Positions 1-8,487 of a stretch of 64,000 nucleotides of DNA are shown one piece after another. The notes beneath the pieces were generated by a model. It ran no database searches, had not been told where the DNA came from, and saw nothing but the letters and a program-made list of their open reading frames with translations. The first letter of the stretch is position 1. Each line of letters starts with the position of its first letter. Made by a program: the position numbers and the translations under genes. This stretch comes from Nocardia jiangxiensis NBRC 101359 (GTDB taxonomy: Bacteria; Actinomycetota; Actinomycetes; Mycobacteriales; Mycobacteriaceae): the NCBI RefSeq assembly GCF_000308615.1, contig NZ_BAGB01000031.1, positions 62,001-126,000 of the forward strand, in the 5' to 3' direction.

Positions 1-282
1 ACCGCCCGCACCCAGCCAGCCCGTCCAGGCGAAGGACGGACGGGTGCGTTTGCCGCCGCGCAGCACGAAGTCCTGCAGCGCCTCGCTCGCATCGATGAAG
101 ACCGGGCCCAGCTGGGCGACGATCTCGCGACGCGTGGCGAAGAACCGATTCAGCGCCTCGGCGACGGCGCCGACCAGCCCGGCCGCATCCGCTGCCGGAC
201 CCGGACGTGTCGAGGTATCGGCCGACAACGGAACCTCCCAGGTGACTTGCCGCGACAGCACCGATGAAAAACGCTGACGCAT
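1..282 (-). CDS. Polyprenyl (geranylgeranyl-type) diphosphate synthase, N-terminal part, cut by window edge
   Basis: Only the first ~94 codons are in the window; the gene continues past base 1. The reading frame begins at an ATG read from 282 and contains ...VLRGGKRTRPSF, the GGKRxRP signature of trans-isoprenyl diphosphate synthases that binds the IPP diphosphate, preceded by the usual helical N-terminus. The aspartate-rich motifs lie outside. A polyprenyl synthetase (IdsA2, Rv2173) sits beside the metF homologue in mycobacteria, which supports the identity. It is divergent from metF. Product chain length cannot be judged from this fragment; a role in carotenoid or prenyl-lipid precursors is inference from the neighbouring tailoring genes. 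Confidence 0.8.
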   Translation of the reverse strand, partial: MRQRFSSVLSRQVTWEVPLSADTSTRPGPAADAAGLVGAVAEALNRFFATRREIVAQLGPVFIDASEALQDFVLRGGKRTRPSFAWTGWLGAGG

Positions 283-379
283 ATGGTTCGGACGCGTGGG
301 CGTCCCTGGATTGGAACGATACTGCGTCCGCTTCCGCCCCGGTCGCGGCGGACGGTCCCGTCGGGCCGGGGTGTCCCAC

Positions 380-385
380 TAGACT
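380..385 (+). promoter_or_regulatory. Leaderless -10 element for metF
   Basis: TAGACT lies 6 nt before the GTG at 392, so transcription would begin at or very near the start codon. No Shine-Dalgarno is visible before this GTG. The TANNNT-plus-7 arrangement recurs in this window and is typical of actinobacterial leaderless genes. Confidence 0.5.
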
Positions 386-391
386 GGTCCG

Positions 392-1387
392 GTGAGTTTC
401 GACAACGTACGGGGACGCTCGACCGCAGGCCGACCCCGCCCGCCGCAGGTTTCCGGAACTCCGTCCGTCGTGGGCCGGCTGGGGCCGCGTCCCGACGGCA
501 GCATTCCGTTCTCCGTGGAGTTCAACCCGCCGCGCGATTCGGCCGCGGAGGCTCGACTGTGGCGTGCGGCACGTGAATTCGAACGCATGCATCCCGCCTT
601 CGTCTCGATGACCTACGGCGCGGGCGGCTCCACCCGCGACCGCACCGCGCGGGTCACCGGGGAGCTGGCACAGGAGACGACACTGCTCACGGTCGCCCAT
701 CTGACCGCCGTCGCGCACAGCGTCGCCGAGCTGCGCTCGATCGTTGGCGTGTACGCCGACGCCGGGATCCGCAATCTTCTGGTGCTGCGCGGCGACCCGC
801 CCGGTGATCCGCTGGGGGAGTGGCAACGGCATCCCGAGGGCGTCGAATACGCCGAGGAACTCGTGCGGATGGTGCGCGATCTGGGCGACTTCCACGTCGG
901 GGTGGCCTCCTTCCCGCAGGGCCATCACCGATCGCCGGACCTGGACCACGACACCCGCTACCTGTGCGCGAAACTCCGTGCGGGCGCGGAATATTCGATC
1001 ACCCAGATGTTCTTCGACGTGGACCACTATCTACGTCTGCGGGAGCGGGTGAGCGCGTGCGATCCGGTACAGGGCGACAAGCCGATCATCCCGGAGTTGA
1101 TGCCGATCACCTCGTTGCGGACCGTGCAGCGCGCCGAGGAACTCTCCGGTCGTCCCGTGCCGCCCGCGCTCATGGCCCGGTTGGAGCGGGCCGCGGGCAA
1201 CGATCCCGAGGCCAATCGCGACGCGGTGCGCGAGGTCGGTATCGAGATCGCCACCGAGATCGGTCAGCGGTTGATTGCCGAAGGTGCGCCGTGCCTGCAT
1301 TTCATCACGCTGAACTTTGCCAAGGCCACCACCGAGGTGCTCACCAATCTCGGATACACCGTGGCCCCGACGCCGGTCGAAGCCTAG
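392..1387 (+). CDS. metF: Methylenetetrahydrofolate reductase (MTHFR family)
   Basis: Reduces 5,10-methylene-THF to 5-methyl-THF, the methyl donor for methionine synthesis. The 331-residue product is a single TIM-barrel MTHFR domain: SIPFSVEFNPPR near residue 38, the FAD/folate strand AHLTAVAHS, NLLVLRGDPPGDP, VASFPQGHHRSPD and EYSITQMFFDVDHY are all family blocks, and the chain ends with HFITLNFAKAT. It has a ~35-residue basic extension before the barrel. The start is a GTG without a Shine-Dalgarno but placed right after a leaderless -10 motif. It matches the mycobacterial Rv2172c position next to a polyprenyl synthetase. Whether NADH, NADPH or another reductant is used cannot be read here. 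Confidence 0.9.
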   Translation: MSFDNVRGRSTAGRPRPPQVSGTPSVVGRLGPRPDGSIPFSVEFNPPRDSAAEARLWRAAREFERMHPAFVSMTYGAGGSTRDRTARVTGELAQETTLLTVAHLTAVAHSVAELRSIVGVYADAGIRNLLVLRGDPPGDPLGEWQRHPEGVEYAEELVRMVRDLGDFHVGVASFPQGHHRSPDLDHDTRYLCAKLRAGAEYSITQMFFDVDHYLRLRERVSACDPVQGDKPIIPELMPITSLRTVQRAEELSGRPVPPALMARLERAAGNDPEANRDAVREVGIEIATEIGQRLIAEGAPCLHFITLNFAKATTEVLTNLGYTVAPTPVEA

Positions 1388-1489
1388 TCGGCGTTTCGCG
1401 GCCGGATTAGCGGTTGATGTGCTGATCCGGCGCGTACGATCACGCGCACCCGTGAGGACCCGGGATCCGTGACGACTAGGAGAGTGCCG

Positions 1490-2212
1490 ATGGCCGTATT
1501 GCGCAATCTCGTCCGCGTCGCCGGTGCGGTGGGTGTGTCCACCGCGCTGGCCTGCACCGGTTTCACCCCCGCGTCGGCGGCGCCGCCGGGCCCGTCCGCG
1601 GCTGCCGCCGCGTCGGCGGTGACCACTGCCTGGCACGGCGTCATCGCGCAGACCGATGCGCTGAGCGCCTATCACCGGGCGATCGAGGGATTGCAGCAGT
1701 TCGGGATGAATCCGTTCCTGTACCCCTCGGCCTCGGCGTTCTGCGCGAACGGCAGCACGCTGGGCCTGGTCCCGGCGATCGCCGGCGCGGTGCCCGGCCC
1801 GTGGCCGAAGACCACGGTGAGCATGCCCGGTGTGGATCTGTCCGCCGTCAAGGCCGGGCACACGATGTTCGCCTTCGTGCCCTACGGCCTCGGCCCCGAC
1901 AGCACCGACACCTCCGGGATGCAGGTGGCCTGGTTCAACGCCAACACCGGGCAGAGCGGCCTGACCCCGATGGGATCGGTGGCCGATGTGGCCGCATCCA
2001 TGGTCCCGCCGCAGGTGGCACCGGCGATGCGCCCGCTCGCCCAGCAGGCCATCGAGAACTTCCTCGGCACCGCACTGCCGTCGGGCGGAGTGCGCGCGGT
2101 CCCGGTCGACACCGGTTCGGGAACCGTCCTGGCCGCGGTCTTCGGCACCGTGCACAACGGCGACCGGACCTGCCTGTTCCTACCCACCGTCGGCGTCACC
2201 CGAGTCGCCTGA
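1490..2212 (+). CDS. Exported protein of unknown function
   Basis: 240 residues. The ATG at 1490 follows AGGAG (1478-1482) with 7 nt spacing, preferred over a GTG at 1469 that would swallow this ribosome site. Residues 1-35 form a clear Sec signal peptide (basic start, hydrophobic VAGAVGVSTALACTGF, then PASAAPP cleavage region). The mature part has two cysteines, one near FCANGS and one near RTCLFL, able to form one disulfide, and no transmembrane segment. I do not recognise the fold. It is monocistronic between metF and a convergent glycosyltransferase gene. Confidence 0.75.
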   Translation: MAVLRNLVRVAGAVGVSTALACTGFTPASAAPPGPSAAAAASAVTTAWHGVIAQTDALSAYHRAIEGLQQFGMNPFLYPSASAFCANGSTLGLVPAIAGAVPGPWPKTTVSMPGVDLSAVKAGHTMFAFVPYGLGPDSTDTSGMQVAWFNANTGQSGLTPMGSVADVAASMVPPQVAPAMRPLAQQAIENFLGTALPSGGVRAVPVDTGSGTVLAAVFGTVHNGDRTCLFLPTVGVTRVA

Positions 2213-2225
2213 GCCGATTCGCCGA

Positions 2226-2257
2226 GCCCGCCCGAATGTCGAATCAGCCGGGCGGGC
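2226..2257. terminator. Hairpin between convergent genes
   Basis: GCCCGCCC (2226-2233) pairs with GGGCGGGC (2250-2257) around a 16-nt loop, placed between the exported-protein stop at 2212 and the glycosyltransferase stop at 2296. No T-run on either side, so it is at best a weak or factor-assisted terminator. Confidence 0.4.
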
Positions 2258-2295
2258 AACCCGATCCGAGCCGCAGTCGATCGGATCCGCCGAGA

Positions 2296-3477
2296 TCAGC
2301 CGACGCGTTCGGCGACCGCGCGGCCCTTCCAGGTGAGGGCTCCCGATCGGTGCAGTCGATGTGACCGGATGGACAGGCGCAGGTACGCCGCCACCGAGAG
2401 CGGGTGGGCCAGTGCCGCCCAGGCGTCCGAGGGGGCCAGCGTCCCACCGGATTCCAGGGAGCGGGCGGCCAGGCGGCTCGCGACGGCGCAGGCGTAGCCG
2501 AACAGCCCGACGCGACGGGTCACGCCCCGGCCGAACAGCGCTGCCAGGGGCGGGACCCAGTAGGCCAGCACCGCCGTCGCGCCGACCGCGGCACTGCCTG
2601 CCGCGGAGCCGTACGCCGACCACAGCCACCGGGTGTATCCGGTGTCGAGTTCGGTTGCGCCCCGGTACATCCGGGTGTTCGCGATGCGGCCCGCGGAGAC
2701 CAGGACGGTGCGTCGCCCGGTGCGCCGCACCGCTCGCGCCAGCGCGAGATCCTCGGTGACGTGCGTGGCCACCGCGGCATGGCCGCCCGCCGCGCGGTAG
2801 GCGGCCGCGTCGAAGGCCAGGAACTGCCCGCAGGACACCGCGGTGGCCGGGCGCAGACTACGCCCGGCCAGGCGTACCGGCAGCGTCGCGGCCCACGACC
2901 AGCACAGCAGCGGCTGGACCAGCGTCTCGGCGAACGACCCGGCCAGCTGACGCGGCCACGGCGACACCAATCCCGCACCGGTGCGGCGCAATTCGCCGAC
3001 CGCGGCGGCGATCGCACCCGCGCCGATCCGGACGTCGGCATCGAGGAAGATCAGCGCTCCCGCAGGTGGTTCATCGGAATCCGCACTGGTCCAGGCGATC
3101 TCGGCCAGCCGGGCGCAGGCGGAGGATTTTCCCGTCCAACCGGGCCGCGGCTCGCTCTGCGCGGTGACGATGGTGAAACGCTCGTCGTCCCCGGCCGCCG
3201 CGACCGCCGCGGCATAGGTGCCGTCCCCGGACCCGTCGTCCATGATCAGCACCCGCATCCGCGAAACTCCGTGCTGGCCACGCAGATCAGCGATCAGGCC
3301 CGGCAGCCGCACTGCCTCGTCCCGAGCCGGGACGCAGACGGTCACCGGTTCGATCACCGGCGGACCCACCACTCCGAGCCGTCGCACGGTGAGCCGGTTC
3401 AGCACCGTCAGGACACAGCCCGCCGCCGACACGGCCGTCCCGGCGACCACCGCTCGTCTCACCAGAGTGCTTCTCAT
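2296..3477 (-). CDS. Family 2 glycosyltransferase, CruG/CrtQ-like (carotenoid glycosylation)
   Basis: 393 residues: an N-terminal hydrophobic segment (about 8-27), then a GT-A domain with VTVCVPARDEAVRLP, the strand LIMDDGSGDGT, metal-binding LIFLDADVRIG, a second acidic motif HVTEDLALARAV and YTRWLWS in place of the QxxRW motif, followed by hydrophobic C-terminal segments. This layout fits processive-like GT2 enzymes of the CrtQ/CruG group, membrane associated and acting on lipid acceptors. The downstream position behind cruF and a CrtO-like gene makes glycosylation of a 1'-hydroxylated carotenoid the best guess. It is last in the minus-strand run, 55 bp after lppM. The acceptor is inferred only from context. 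Confidence 0.72.
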   Translation of the reverse strand: MRSTLVRRAVVAGTAVSAAGCVLTVLNRLTVRRLGVVGPPVIEPVTVCVPARDEAVRLPGLIADLRGQHGVSRMRVLIMDDGSGDGTYAAAVAAAGDDERFTIVTAQSEPRPGWTGKSSACARLAEIAWTSADSDEPPAGALIFLDADVRIGAGAIAAAVGELRRTGAGLVSPWPRQLAGSFAETLVQPLLCWSWAATLPVRLAGRSLRPATAVSCGQFLAFDAAAYRAAGGHAAVATHVTEDLALARAVRRTGRRTVLVSAGRIANTRMYRGATELDTGYTRWLWSAYGSAAGSAAVGATAVLAYWVPPLAALFGRGVTRRVGLFGYACAVASRLAARSLESGGTLAPSDAWAALAHPLSVAAYLRLSIRSHRLHRSGALTWKGRAVAERVG

Positions 3478-3532
3478 ACGCTTCCGTTCTCGCGGGTTTC
3501 CGCGGTCGCTCCGCCCGATCGTCGCCGGCGGG

Positions 3533-4294
3533 TCAGACCTTCTCCCGTGTGCGCGGCTCGCGCAGCCGGGAGACGTAGTTCGGGGTCGGATTCCGGCTCA
3601 GGTACGCGATGACGGCGACCAGCGCGGCGACGGCGAGGGTGATACCGCCGACGATCCCGGCCCACCCGGCGAACGAGCGGGTGTTCGGATCGGCGTAGCT
3701 GGCCTCGGCGTGCACCGTGCTCTCATCGCCGGCGGGCAGCTTCCAGGACACCACCGAATCGCCGTCGCGGGTGCCGTTGGTGGTGGCCACCCGGGCCGGG
3801 AACGCGATGGTGAACTGGATGTCCGACCCCTGCGGCGGCACCGACTTCAGGTCCACGCGGCCGTTGAGCGTGACCAGATCGCCGGTCCGGACGAACTGCA
3901 GGGTGAACATGCCCTGCGTCTGATCGGACAGACCGCCGAGCTCGCCGATCTCACCGAAGGTCAGATCGTCGAAATACACCTGACTGCCCACGTAGCCGTC
4001 CTGGCTGTACGACTCGACGCGGACCTTGCCGGCCAGCGGACCGGGCACCTTCAGTTGCGGTCCCTTGTCCTTGTCGTTGGCCGGGACCACCGCGACGACG
4101 ATATGGCCGGACACGCGGTCGTTGGAGGACACGCCCATCGAGACCTGGACCCGCAGGCAGCCGGCCAGCAACGGCAGCAGCATGGCCAGCAGTAATACCG
4201 CCGACCAGGCGCGACGGCGCGTCGGGGGCTTCGTGCCGCGGCGCGGGGGTGCGCTCGTGACGTCGGGCATCGGTGGTGTCGGACTCGGCTGCAC
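3533..4294 (-). CDS. lppM: Lipoprotein LppM
   Basis: 253 residues: a basic N-terminus, hydrophobic segment and lipobox LLAGC (about residues 42-46), a ~150-residue beta-rich extracellular domain starting RVQVSMGVSSNDRVSG, and a C-terminal transmembrane helix (about 207-230, WAGIVGGITLAVAALVAVIAYL) with a short basic tail. This two-anchor design and the domain match mycobacterial LppM (Rv2171). The GTG start at 4294 lies 3 nt after the cruF stop; an ATG at 4270 is an equally plausible start. In mycobacteria it sits between the same GNAT and metF neighbours, but here it is enclosed by carotenoid genes. Molecular function is not established by the sequence. Confidence 0.85.
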   Translation of the reverse strand: MQPSPTPPMPDVTSAPPRRGTKPPTRRRAWSAVLLLAMLLPLLAGCLRVQVSMGVSSNDRVSGHIVVAVVPANDKDKGPQLKVPGPLAGKVRVESYSQDGYVGSQVYFDDLTFGEIGELGGLSDQTQGMFTLQFVRTGDLVTLNGRVDLKSVPPQGSDIQFTIAFPARVATTNGTRDGDSVVSWKLPAGDESTVHAEASYADPNTRSFAGWAGIVGGITLAVAALVAVIAYLSRNPTPNYVSRLREPRTREKV

Positions 4295-4297
4295 GGG

Positions 4298-5119
4298 TCA
4301 CATCGTGCCATGGCCCGCCGAGCGGACCGGCATGCGACGGGCCGAGGTGTACAGCAGCGGAATGCCGAGCAGGCCGAGTCCGAGGAATCCGTACCCGGCC
4401 GAGGCGGGCAGGCCCAGGAAGACCGCGTGGGCGAGGGTGGAGCCCAGCCAGGTCCACAGGAAGACCACGACCGGGACAGCGACCCTGCGGTCCGCCGGGG
4501 CGTCGCGGCGGTCCAGCACCTCGAGGAGTGCTGCCATCAGCAGTGCGACGGCGAACCAGCCCAGATAGTTCGTCACCGGGATGTGCGGTGTCCCCGGCAG
4601 TCCGGGCAGCGGTGAGCACCAGGACCACCGTCCGGCGGACACCATCTGCGGGTCCAGGAACAGATCCCAGCCGACCGCGCCCAGTGCGGTCAGCGGAATA
4701 CGTGTCCGGGCCCGGTGTTTTCCCGGCCGACACAGCAGTCCGGCCACGATCCAGACCGGATACACCCCGCCGGTCCAGGCCAGCGGCACGAGCAGCGGCA
4801 CACCGGCCAGTTCGGGACCCAGCCGGTGCTGTGCGTAGGTGTAGCAGCCGAAGGGGAATCCCGTTGCCACGCCCACGATCTCGGCGGCCAGTCCGAGCCC
4901 GGACACGATCAGCAGCAGTCCGGCGGCCCAGCGCGGACCGCGGGTGGCCCAGGCGTGCGTGAGTGCGGCCAGCGCGGACAGCAGAACCACGGCCGCGGTC
5001 ACCCGGTCCCGCCCGATGCCCGCGGTCAGCGGATAGGTGATCTGGGTGAGGATCAGCAGCACGGCCGTGATCGCGGGCGCCCAGCGCAGCGCGGTGCGGA
5101 CCGGCCGCGGATTCACCAC
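4298..5119 (-). CDS. cruF: Carotenoid 1',2'-hydratase, CruF family (DUF422)
   Basis: 273 residues, integral membrane protein with about seven hydrophobic helices and no signal peptide. Family hallmarks include the conserved polar patch FPFGCYTYAQHRLGP around residue 88 and WDLFLDPQMVSAGRWSW around 150. CruF enzymes hydrate the psi end of carotenoids such as gamma-carotene to give the 1'-hydroxyl that a glycosyltransferase can use. The GTG start at 5119 overlaps the end of the upstream FAD-enzyme gene by 7 bp, and lppM follows after 3 nt, so all are cotranscribed. The substrate is inferred. Confidence 0.85.
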   Translation of the reverse strand: MVNPRPVRTALRWAPAITAVLLILTQITYPLTAGIGRDRVTAAVVLLSALAALTHAWATRGPRWAAGLLLIVSGLGLAAEIVGVATGFPFGCYTYAQHRLGPELAGVPLLVPLAWTGGVYPVWIVAGLLCRPGKHRARTRIPLTALGAVGWDLFLDPQMVSAGRWSWCSPLPGLPGTPHIPVTNYLGWFAVALLMAALLEVLDRRDAPADRRVAVPVVVFLWTWLGSTLAHAVFLGLPASAGYGFLGLGLLGIPLLYTSARRMPVRSAGHGTM

Positions 5120-6675
5120 CGGCGCAACCGCGGACGGCGCAGATCCCGCAGCGCCAGCCGGGCGGCGCTGCGCCCGCTGGCTCCCGAGACGCCCCCGCCG
5201 GGATGGGTCGAGGCCCCGGTCAGATAGACCCCGGGTGCGTCCGGCACGCGCTGTCCGGACAGCTCCGGCAGCGGCCGCCAGAAGAACATCTGGTCCAGCG
5301 ACATCTCCACATGCATGACATTGCCGCCGATCAGGCCGAGCTCGCGCTCCAGATCGGCCGGGGTCTGCACGAACCGGTCCCGCACGGTGTCGGCGAAACC
5401 CGGTGCGGCCGCGTCGAGTTCGGCGATGATGCGGTCACCCTCGCGTTCGGCGTGCGCACTCCAGTCGCTCCCGTCGGCCAGGTGCCGCGGGTGCCACTGC
5501 GCCCACAGCGAGAGCTGATGCTGTCCGGCCGGGGCGATACTCGGATCGAGTGCGCTGAAGCTCATCGCCAGCACCACCGGCCGCGGCGGCAGCTCCCCGG
5601 CCAGCGCCGCACCGTGTGCCAGACGCAGTTGCCGCCGATCGGTGGCGAGCAGTTGCAGTCCGCGGGCCGAGTCGTCGGCCGTCGCACCCGGATAGCGGGG
5701 GAGCGCGTTCGCGGCGACCCGCACCACCATCCCGATCCCCGGCCCGACCCGGATGCGCCGGCGCCAGCCGTCGAGCACCCCGGCGTCGAATCCGCCGCGC
5801 TGCAGCAGATCCAATGTGGTCAGGATGTGCGTGCCCGCGATCACGGTGCGCGCGAACAGCTCTCGGCCCGAGGTCGTGCGGACCTGCCAGCCCGCACCGT
5901 CGTGGCGCAGTTCGGTGACCGCGTCACCACAGGTCAGCACCCCGCCGTCGGAGCGCAGCCGCGCGGCCAGAGCCGTTGTCAGAGCGCCGCTTCCGCCGAC
6001 CGCGCGACCCGGCGGCAGCGTGTGCATGAGCGCGGCGAATCCGACCATCGGCGCGGTGCCCGGTTCGGACATCGGCGGTCCGGACTGCGCACCGAACCAG
6101 GCCAGCGCCGCCTTGAGCCGCTCGTCGTCGAAGAGGCTGTCCAGCAGCGCATCTCCGGATTGCAGGAATTCCCGCGAGAGCGCGCTGCCGCCCGCACGCG
6201 CGTCCAGACCCCAGAACGAGCGCAGCAGCCGCCCGGGGCCGGGCGTCCCGGCGAACGCGCGCATCACCCGCTGCGCGCGCGGTCCCCACACCCGCACGAA
6301 CCGGCGGTACGCGTCCGCGTCGCGGGCGCCGCAGGCCGCCGCGATGGCCGCGCAGGTGCGGTCCAGGTCGCGGTGGAACACGATCGGCGCGAGATCGGTT
6401 CCGGGCGGTGCGGGCGCGAAACCCCAGGGATCGCAGTCGATATAGCGCAGCCCGAACCGGTCGAGCCCGAGCTCCTCGATGATCCCGGTGTGCCGGATCA
6501 TGATGTGCGCCGAGGAGCCGCGATCGACCAGATGTCCCGGGAACCGCTCCACGGTCGAGACCGCGCCGCCGGGGATCTCGTCGCGTTCGAGCACCTCGAC
6601 CTGCTCGCCCGCCCGCGCCAGATAGCAGGCCGCGACCAGCGCGTTGTGGCCCGAACCGAGGACCAGGACCGTCAC
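5113..6675 (-). CDS. FAD-dependent carotenoid oxidoreductase, CrtO-like ketolase / phytoene desaturase superfamily
   Basis: 520 residues. The GTG at 6675 overlaps the GNAT stop by 4 bp (GTGA), and the protein opens directly with the dinucleotide-binding motif VLVLGSGHNALVAACYLARA followed by VLERDEIPGGAVST. The C-terminus carries the FAD closing motif GVYLTGASTHPGGGVSGA near residue 490. That ending and the length favour the CrtO/PYROXD2 branch (beta-carotene 4-ketolase type) over CrtI. With CruF and a CruG-like transferase downstream, introduction of a keto group on a monocyclic carotenoid is the likely job, as in Deinococcus. A desaturase role cannot be excluded. Confidence 0.78.
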   Translation of the reverse strand: MTVLVLGSGHNALVAACYLARAGEQVEVLERDEIPGGAVSTVERFPGHLVDRGSSAHIMIRHTGIIEELGLDRFGLRYIDCDPWGFAPAPPGTDLAPIVFHRDLDRTCAAIAAACGARDADAYRRFVRVWGPRAQRVMRAFAGTPGPGRLLRSFWGLDARAGGSALSREFLQSGDALLDSLFDDERLKAALAWFGAQSGPPMSEPGTAPMVGFAALMHTLPPGRAVGGSGALTTALAARLRSDGGVLTCGDAVTELRHDGAGWQVRTTSGRELFARTVIAGTHILTTLDLLQRGGFDAGVLDGWRRRIRVGPGIGMVVRVAANALPRYPGATADDSARGLQLLATDRRQLRLAHGAALAGELPPRPVVLAMSFSALDPSIAPAGQHQLSLWAQWHPRHLADGSDWSAHAEREGDRIIAELDAAAPGFADTVRDRFVQTPADLERELGLIGGNVMHVEMSLDQMFFWRPLPELSGQRVPDAPGVYLTGASTHPGGGVSGASGRSAARLALRDLRRPRLRRW

Positions 6676-7328
6676 GGCCGCGGGCCCGGGGCGGGCGGTT
6701 CGGCGATCGGCGGGCCCTGCAACGGCAGCGGACGGCCCAGCACCGCGAAGCGCCGGGTGTCGCCGGAGAAGACGAAATGCCGTACCACGTCGGTGAATCC
6801 CTGTCGGCGGTACAGCCGCCAGGCGCGGTTGGCCTCGCGATCCACCTCGGGAGTGGACAGCAGCGTGGCGCGTTCGGGGCGGGCGCGCAGCAGCCGGGTC
6901 AGCAGCGTCTCGCCCAGGCCGTGGCCCTGCGCGCTGGGATGCACATGGAGTTCGGTCAGTTCGAAATAGTCCGCGAGCAGATCGCGGGCGGCGTACTCGG
7001 CCCAGCCCGAGCGGCGCATTCCGTTGTGCACCTGCTGATGCCACCACTGGTGCGGCGCACCGTGATAGCCGTAGGCGATGCCCACGATGGGCGCGCTGCG
7101 CAGGTCGAATCCGCCGGTCTCGTCGGGGACCACGGCGGCCACGGCCTGCCAGCCCTGCCGGGCGGTGTGCTCGGTCCACATCGGCGCGCGGTGGTATTCG
7201 GTGCCGCGGGGATAGTCCATCGCCGCGACGTAGACGGCCAGCGCGTCGTGCAGCCGAGAGCGCAGCGCGGCGGCCGAGAGGTCGATGACGACGGGGGCGG
7301 GTGCGTGAGGAAGTCTGGCGGCTGTCAT
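6672..7328 (-). CDS. GNAT-family N-acetyltransferase (Rv2170-like)
   Basis: 218 residues from the ATG at 7328. The acetyl-CoA fold is visible: central strand FELTELHVHPSAQGHGLGETLL (Q/R-x-x-G-x-G/A pyrophosphate loop is QGHGLG near residue 134), then ATLLSTPEVDREANRAWRLYRRQGFTDVVRHFVFSGD, the usual motif B ending. It is first gene of the minus-strand run and its stop overlaps the FAD-enzyme start. A homologue in mycobacteria (Rv2170) also adjoins lppM. The acceptor is unknown; a basic, proline-rich C-terminal tail (PIAEPPAPGPRP) is unusual. Divergent from the HEPN gene with 176 bp between, where ATATTC...GAATAT arms (7407-7412, 7431-7436) may mark a control site. Confidence 0.8.
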   Translation of the reverse strand: MTAARLPHAPAPVVIDLSAAALRSRLHDALAVYVAAMDYPRGTEYHRAPMWTEHTARQGWQAVAAVVPDETGGFDLRSAPIVGIAYGYHGAPHQWWHQQVHNGMRRSGWAEYAARDLLADYFELTELHVHPSAQGHGLGETLLTRLLRARPERATLLSTPEVDREANRAWRLYRRQGFTDVVRHFVFSGDTRRFAVLGRPLPLQGPPIAEPPAPGPRP

Positions 7329-7504
7329 ATCCGGTCGGCGCGGCTCTCGTTCGGCCCGGGCGCTCGCCGCGAACGCGAGCGCGAAAGTTTGTCGGTGGTC
7401 GTCTCTATATTCACACTCATTGAAACGTTCGAATATCTGTTCGGTTCGCGTGGTCGGCGATGCACTGCGCGAATCAGGGTGTACGACGGTAGGGAGGTGC
7501 CGTG

Positions 7505-7936
7505 ATGGCAGGTCGGATGGAGCATCCGGGGCGAGCGGGCGGTCTGCTGGGCCGTGCCGACGGGCTGCTGCTGCAGGCCGCGGCCGAGCCCGATTCGCGC
7601 GAGCGATTCCGCACCGCATATCTGGCGGCCCTGCGCGGGGCGGGGGCGGTGCTCGCGTTGACCGGGGCCGACCGTGCGCCGCGGGCCCGCTCGCGCAATG
7701 CCTGGGTGCTGATGCAGCAGGCCGCACCGGAATTCGTGATGTGGTCGGACTATTTCAGTTCCTTCTCCGAGACCCGCGCGGCCATCGAGGCCGGGCTGGA
7801 CCGTCCGGTCGATGCGCAGGTGGCCGACGAGTTCGTTTCCCGGGTGGGAGCATTCCTGCACGACGTGGAGGATTCGATCAGCGCAGCGGCCCGGATGCGG
7901 CCGATCACCGGCTGGCTGGCCGAGGGCTCGGCGTGA
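7505..7936 (+). CDS. HEPN-domain protein, SAV_6107 type
   Basis: 143 residues, all-helical. The ATG at 7505 has AGGGAGG 7 nt upstream and is better placed than the adjacent GTG at 7502. The sequence matches the SAV_6107-type HEPN family conserved beside actinobacterial dcw clusters: helices around LGRADGLLLQAAAEPDSRERF, AYLAALRGAGAVL and SRNAWVLMQQAAPEF. Near the end it has RVGAFLH (R113-x5-H119), which fits the Rx4-6H catalytic pattern of HEPN ribonucleases. It is divergent from the GNAT gene and 123 bp before the DUF3040 gene. RNA cleavage or binding is inference from the fold. Confidence 0.75.
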   Translation: MAGRMEHPGRAGGLLGRADGLLLQAAAEPDSRERFRTAYLAALRGAGAVLALTGADRAPRARSRNAWVLMQQAAPEFVMWSDYFSSFSETRAAIEAGLDRPVDAQVADEFVSRVGAFLHDVEDSISAAARMRPITGWLAEGSA

Positions 7937-8059
7937 ACATCGGCGAGTAGGTGGTACCGCGCTGATCGAACTCGTATCATGGTGGCAGAGAGCCGCCAAG
8001 GTCGGCTGTCCGTCGTCTACCCGGAGGCGACCACCACACCTAGTGCCGGGGGAGGTACC

Positions 8060-8482
8060 GTGCCACTCTCCGAGCACGAGCAGCGCATGCTCGAACAGAT
8101 CGAGAGCGCGCTCTATGCTGAGGATCCCAAGTTCGCCTCGACCGTCCGAGGCGGGCGTCTTCGTTCTGCTACGGGCAGACGTAGATTCCAGTCGGCCGCA
8201 CTCTTCGTCCTCGGCCTCTGCCTGCTGATCGCGGGTATCGCCTTGCCCGTCAAGCCCGGCGGCTTCCCCATCATCAGCCTGTTCGGCTTCATCGTGATGT
8301 TCGGCGCCGGAGTGCTGCTGCTCCTGGGTAGCTCGGGCGCGTCGGGCGGCGGTCGCCGCGGCGAGGACGCCCAGCAGGGCGGCGGGCCCACGGCCGGCCG
8401 TGGCAAACAGCGCAAGCAGGGCGGCGGCTTCTCCGCCCGCATGGAGGATCGGTTCAGGCGCCGGTTCGAACAGGACAACTGA
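8060..8482 (+). CDS. DUF3040 membrane protein (Rv2169c-like)
   Basis: 140 residues from a GTG with GGGGGAGG four nt upstream. It begins PLSEHEQRMLEQIESALYAE, the defining DUF3040 N-terminal motif, then a basic stretch, two closely spaced transmembrane helices (about residues 50-70 and 73-93) and a glycine/arginine-rich cytoplasmic tail ending ARMEDRFRRRFEQDN. The family is restricted to actinobacteria and sits upstream of mraZ in many of them. Function unknown. Two strong terminators follow immediately. Confidence 0.85.
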   Translation: MPLSEHEQRMLEQIESALYAEDPKFASTVRGGRLRSATGRRRFQSAALFVLGLCLLIAGIALPVKPGGFPIISLFGFIVMFGAGVLLLLGSSGASGGGRRGEDAQQGGGPTAGRGKQRKQGGGFSARMEDRFRRRFEQDN

Positions 8483-8487
8483 CAAGG

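Noticed and set aside
5203..6969. A 588-codon plus-strand frame opposite the CrtO-like gene
   Set aside because: Low-complexity Arg/Pro/Gln composition and no start signal; the minus strand has clear FAD motifs.
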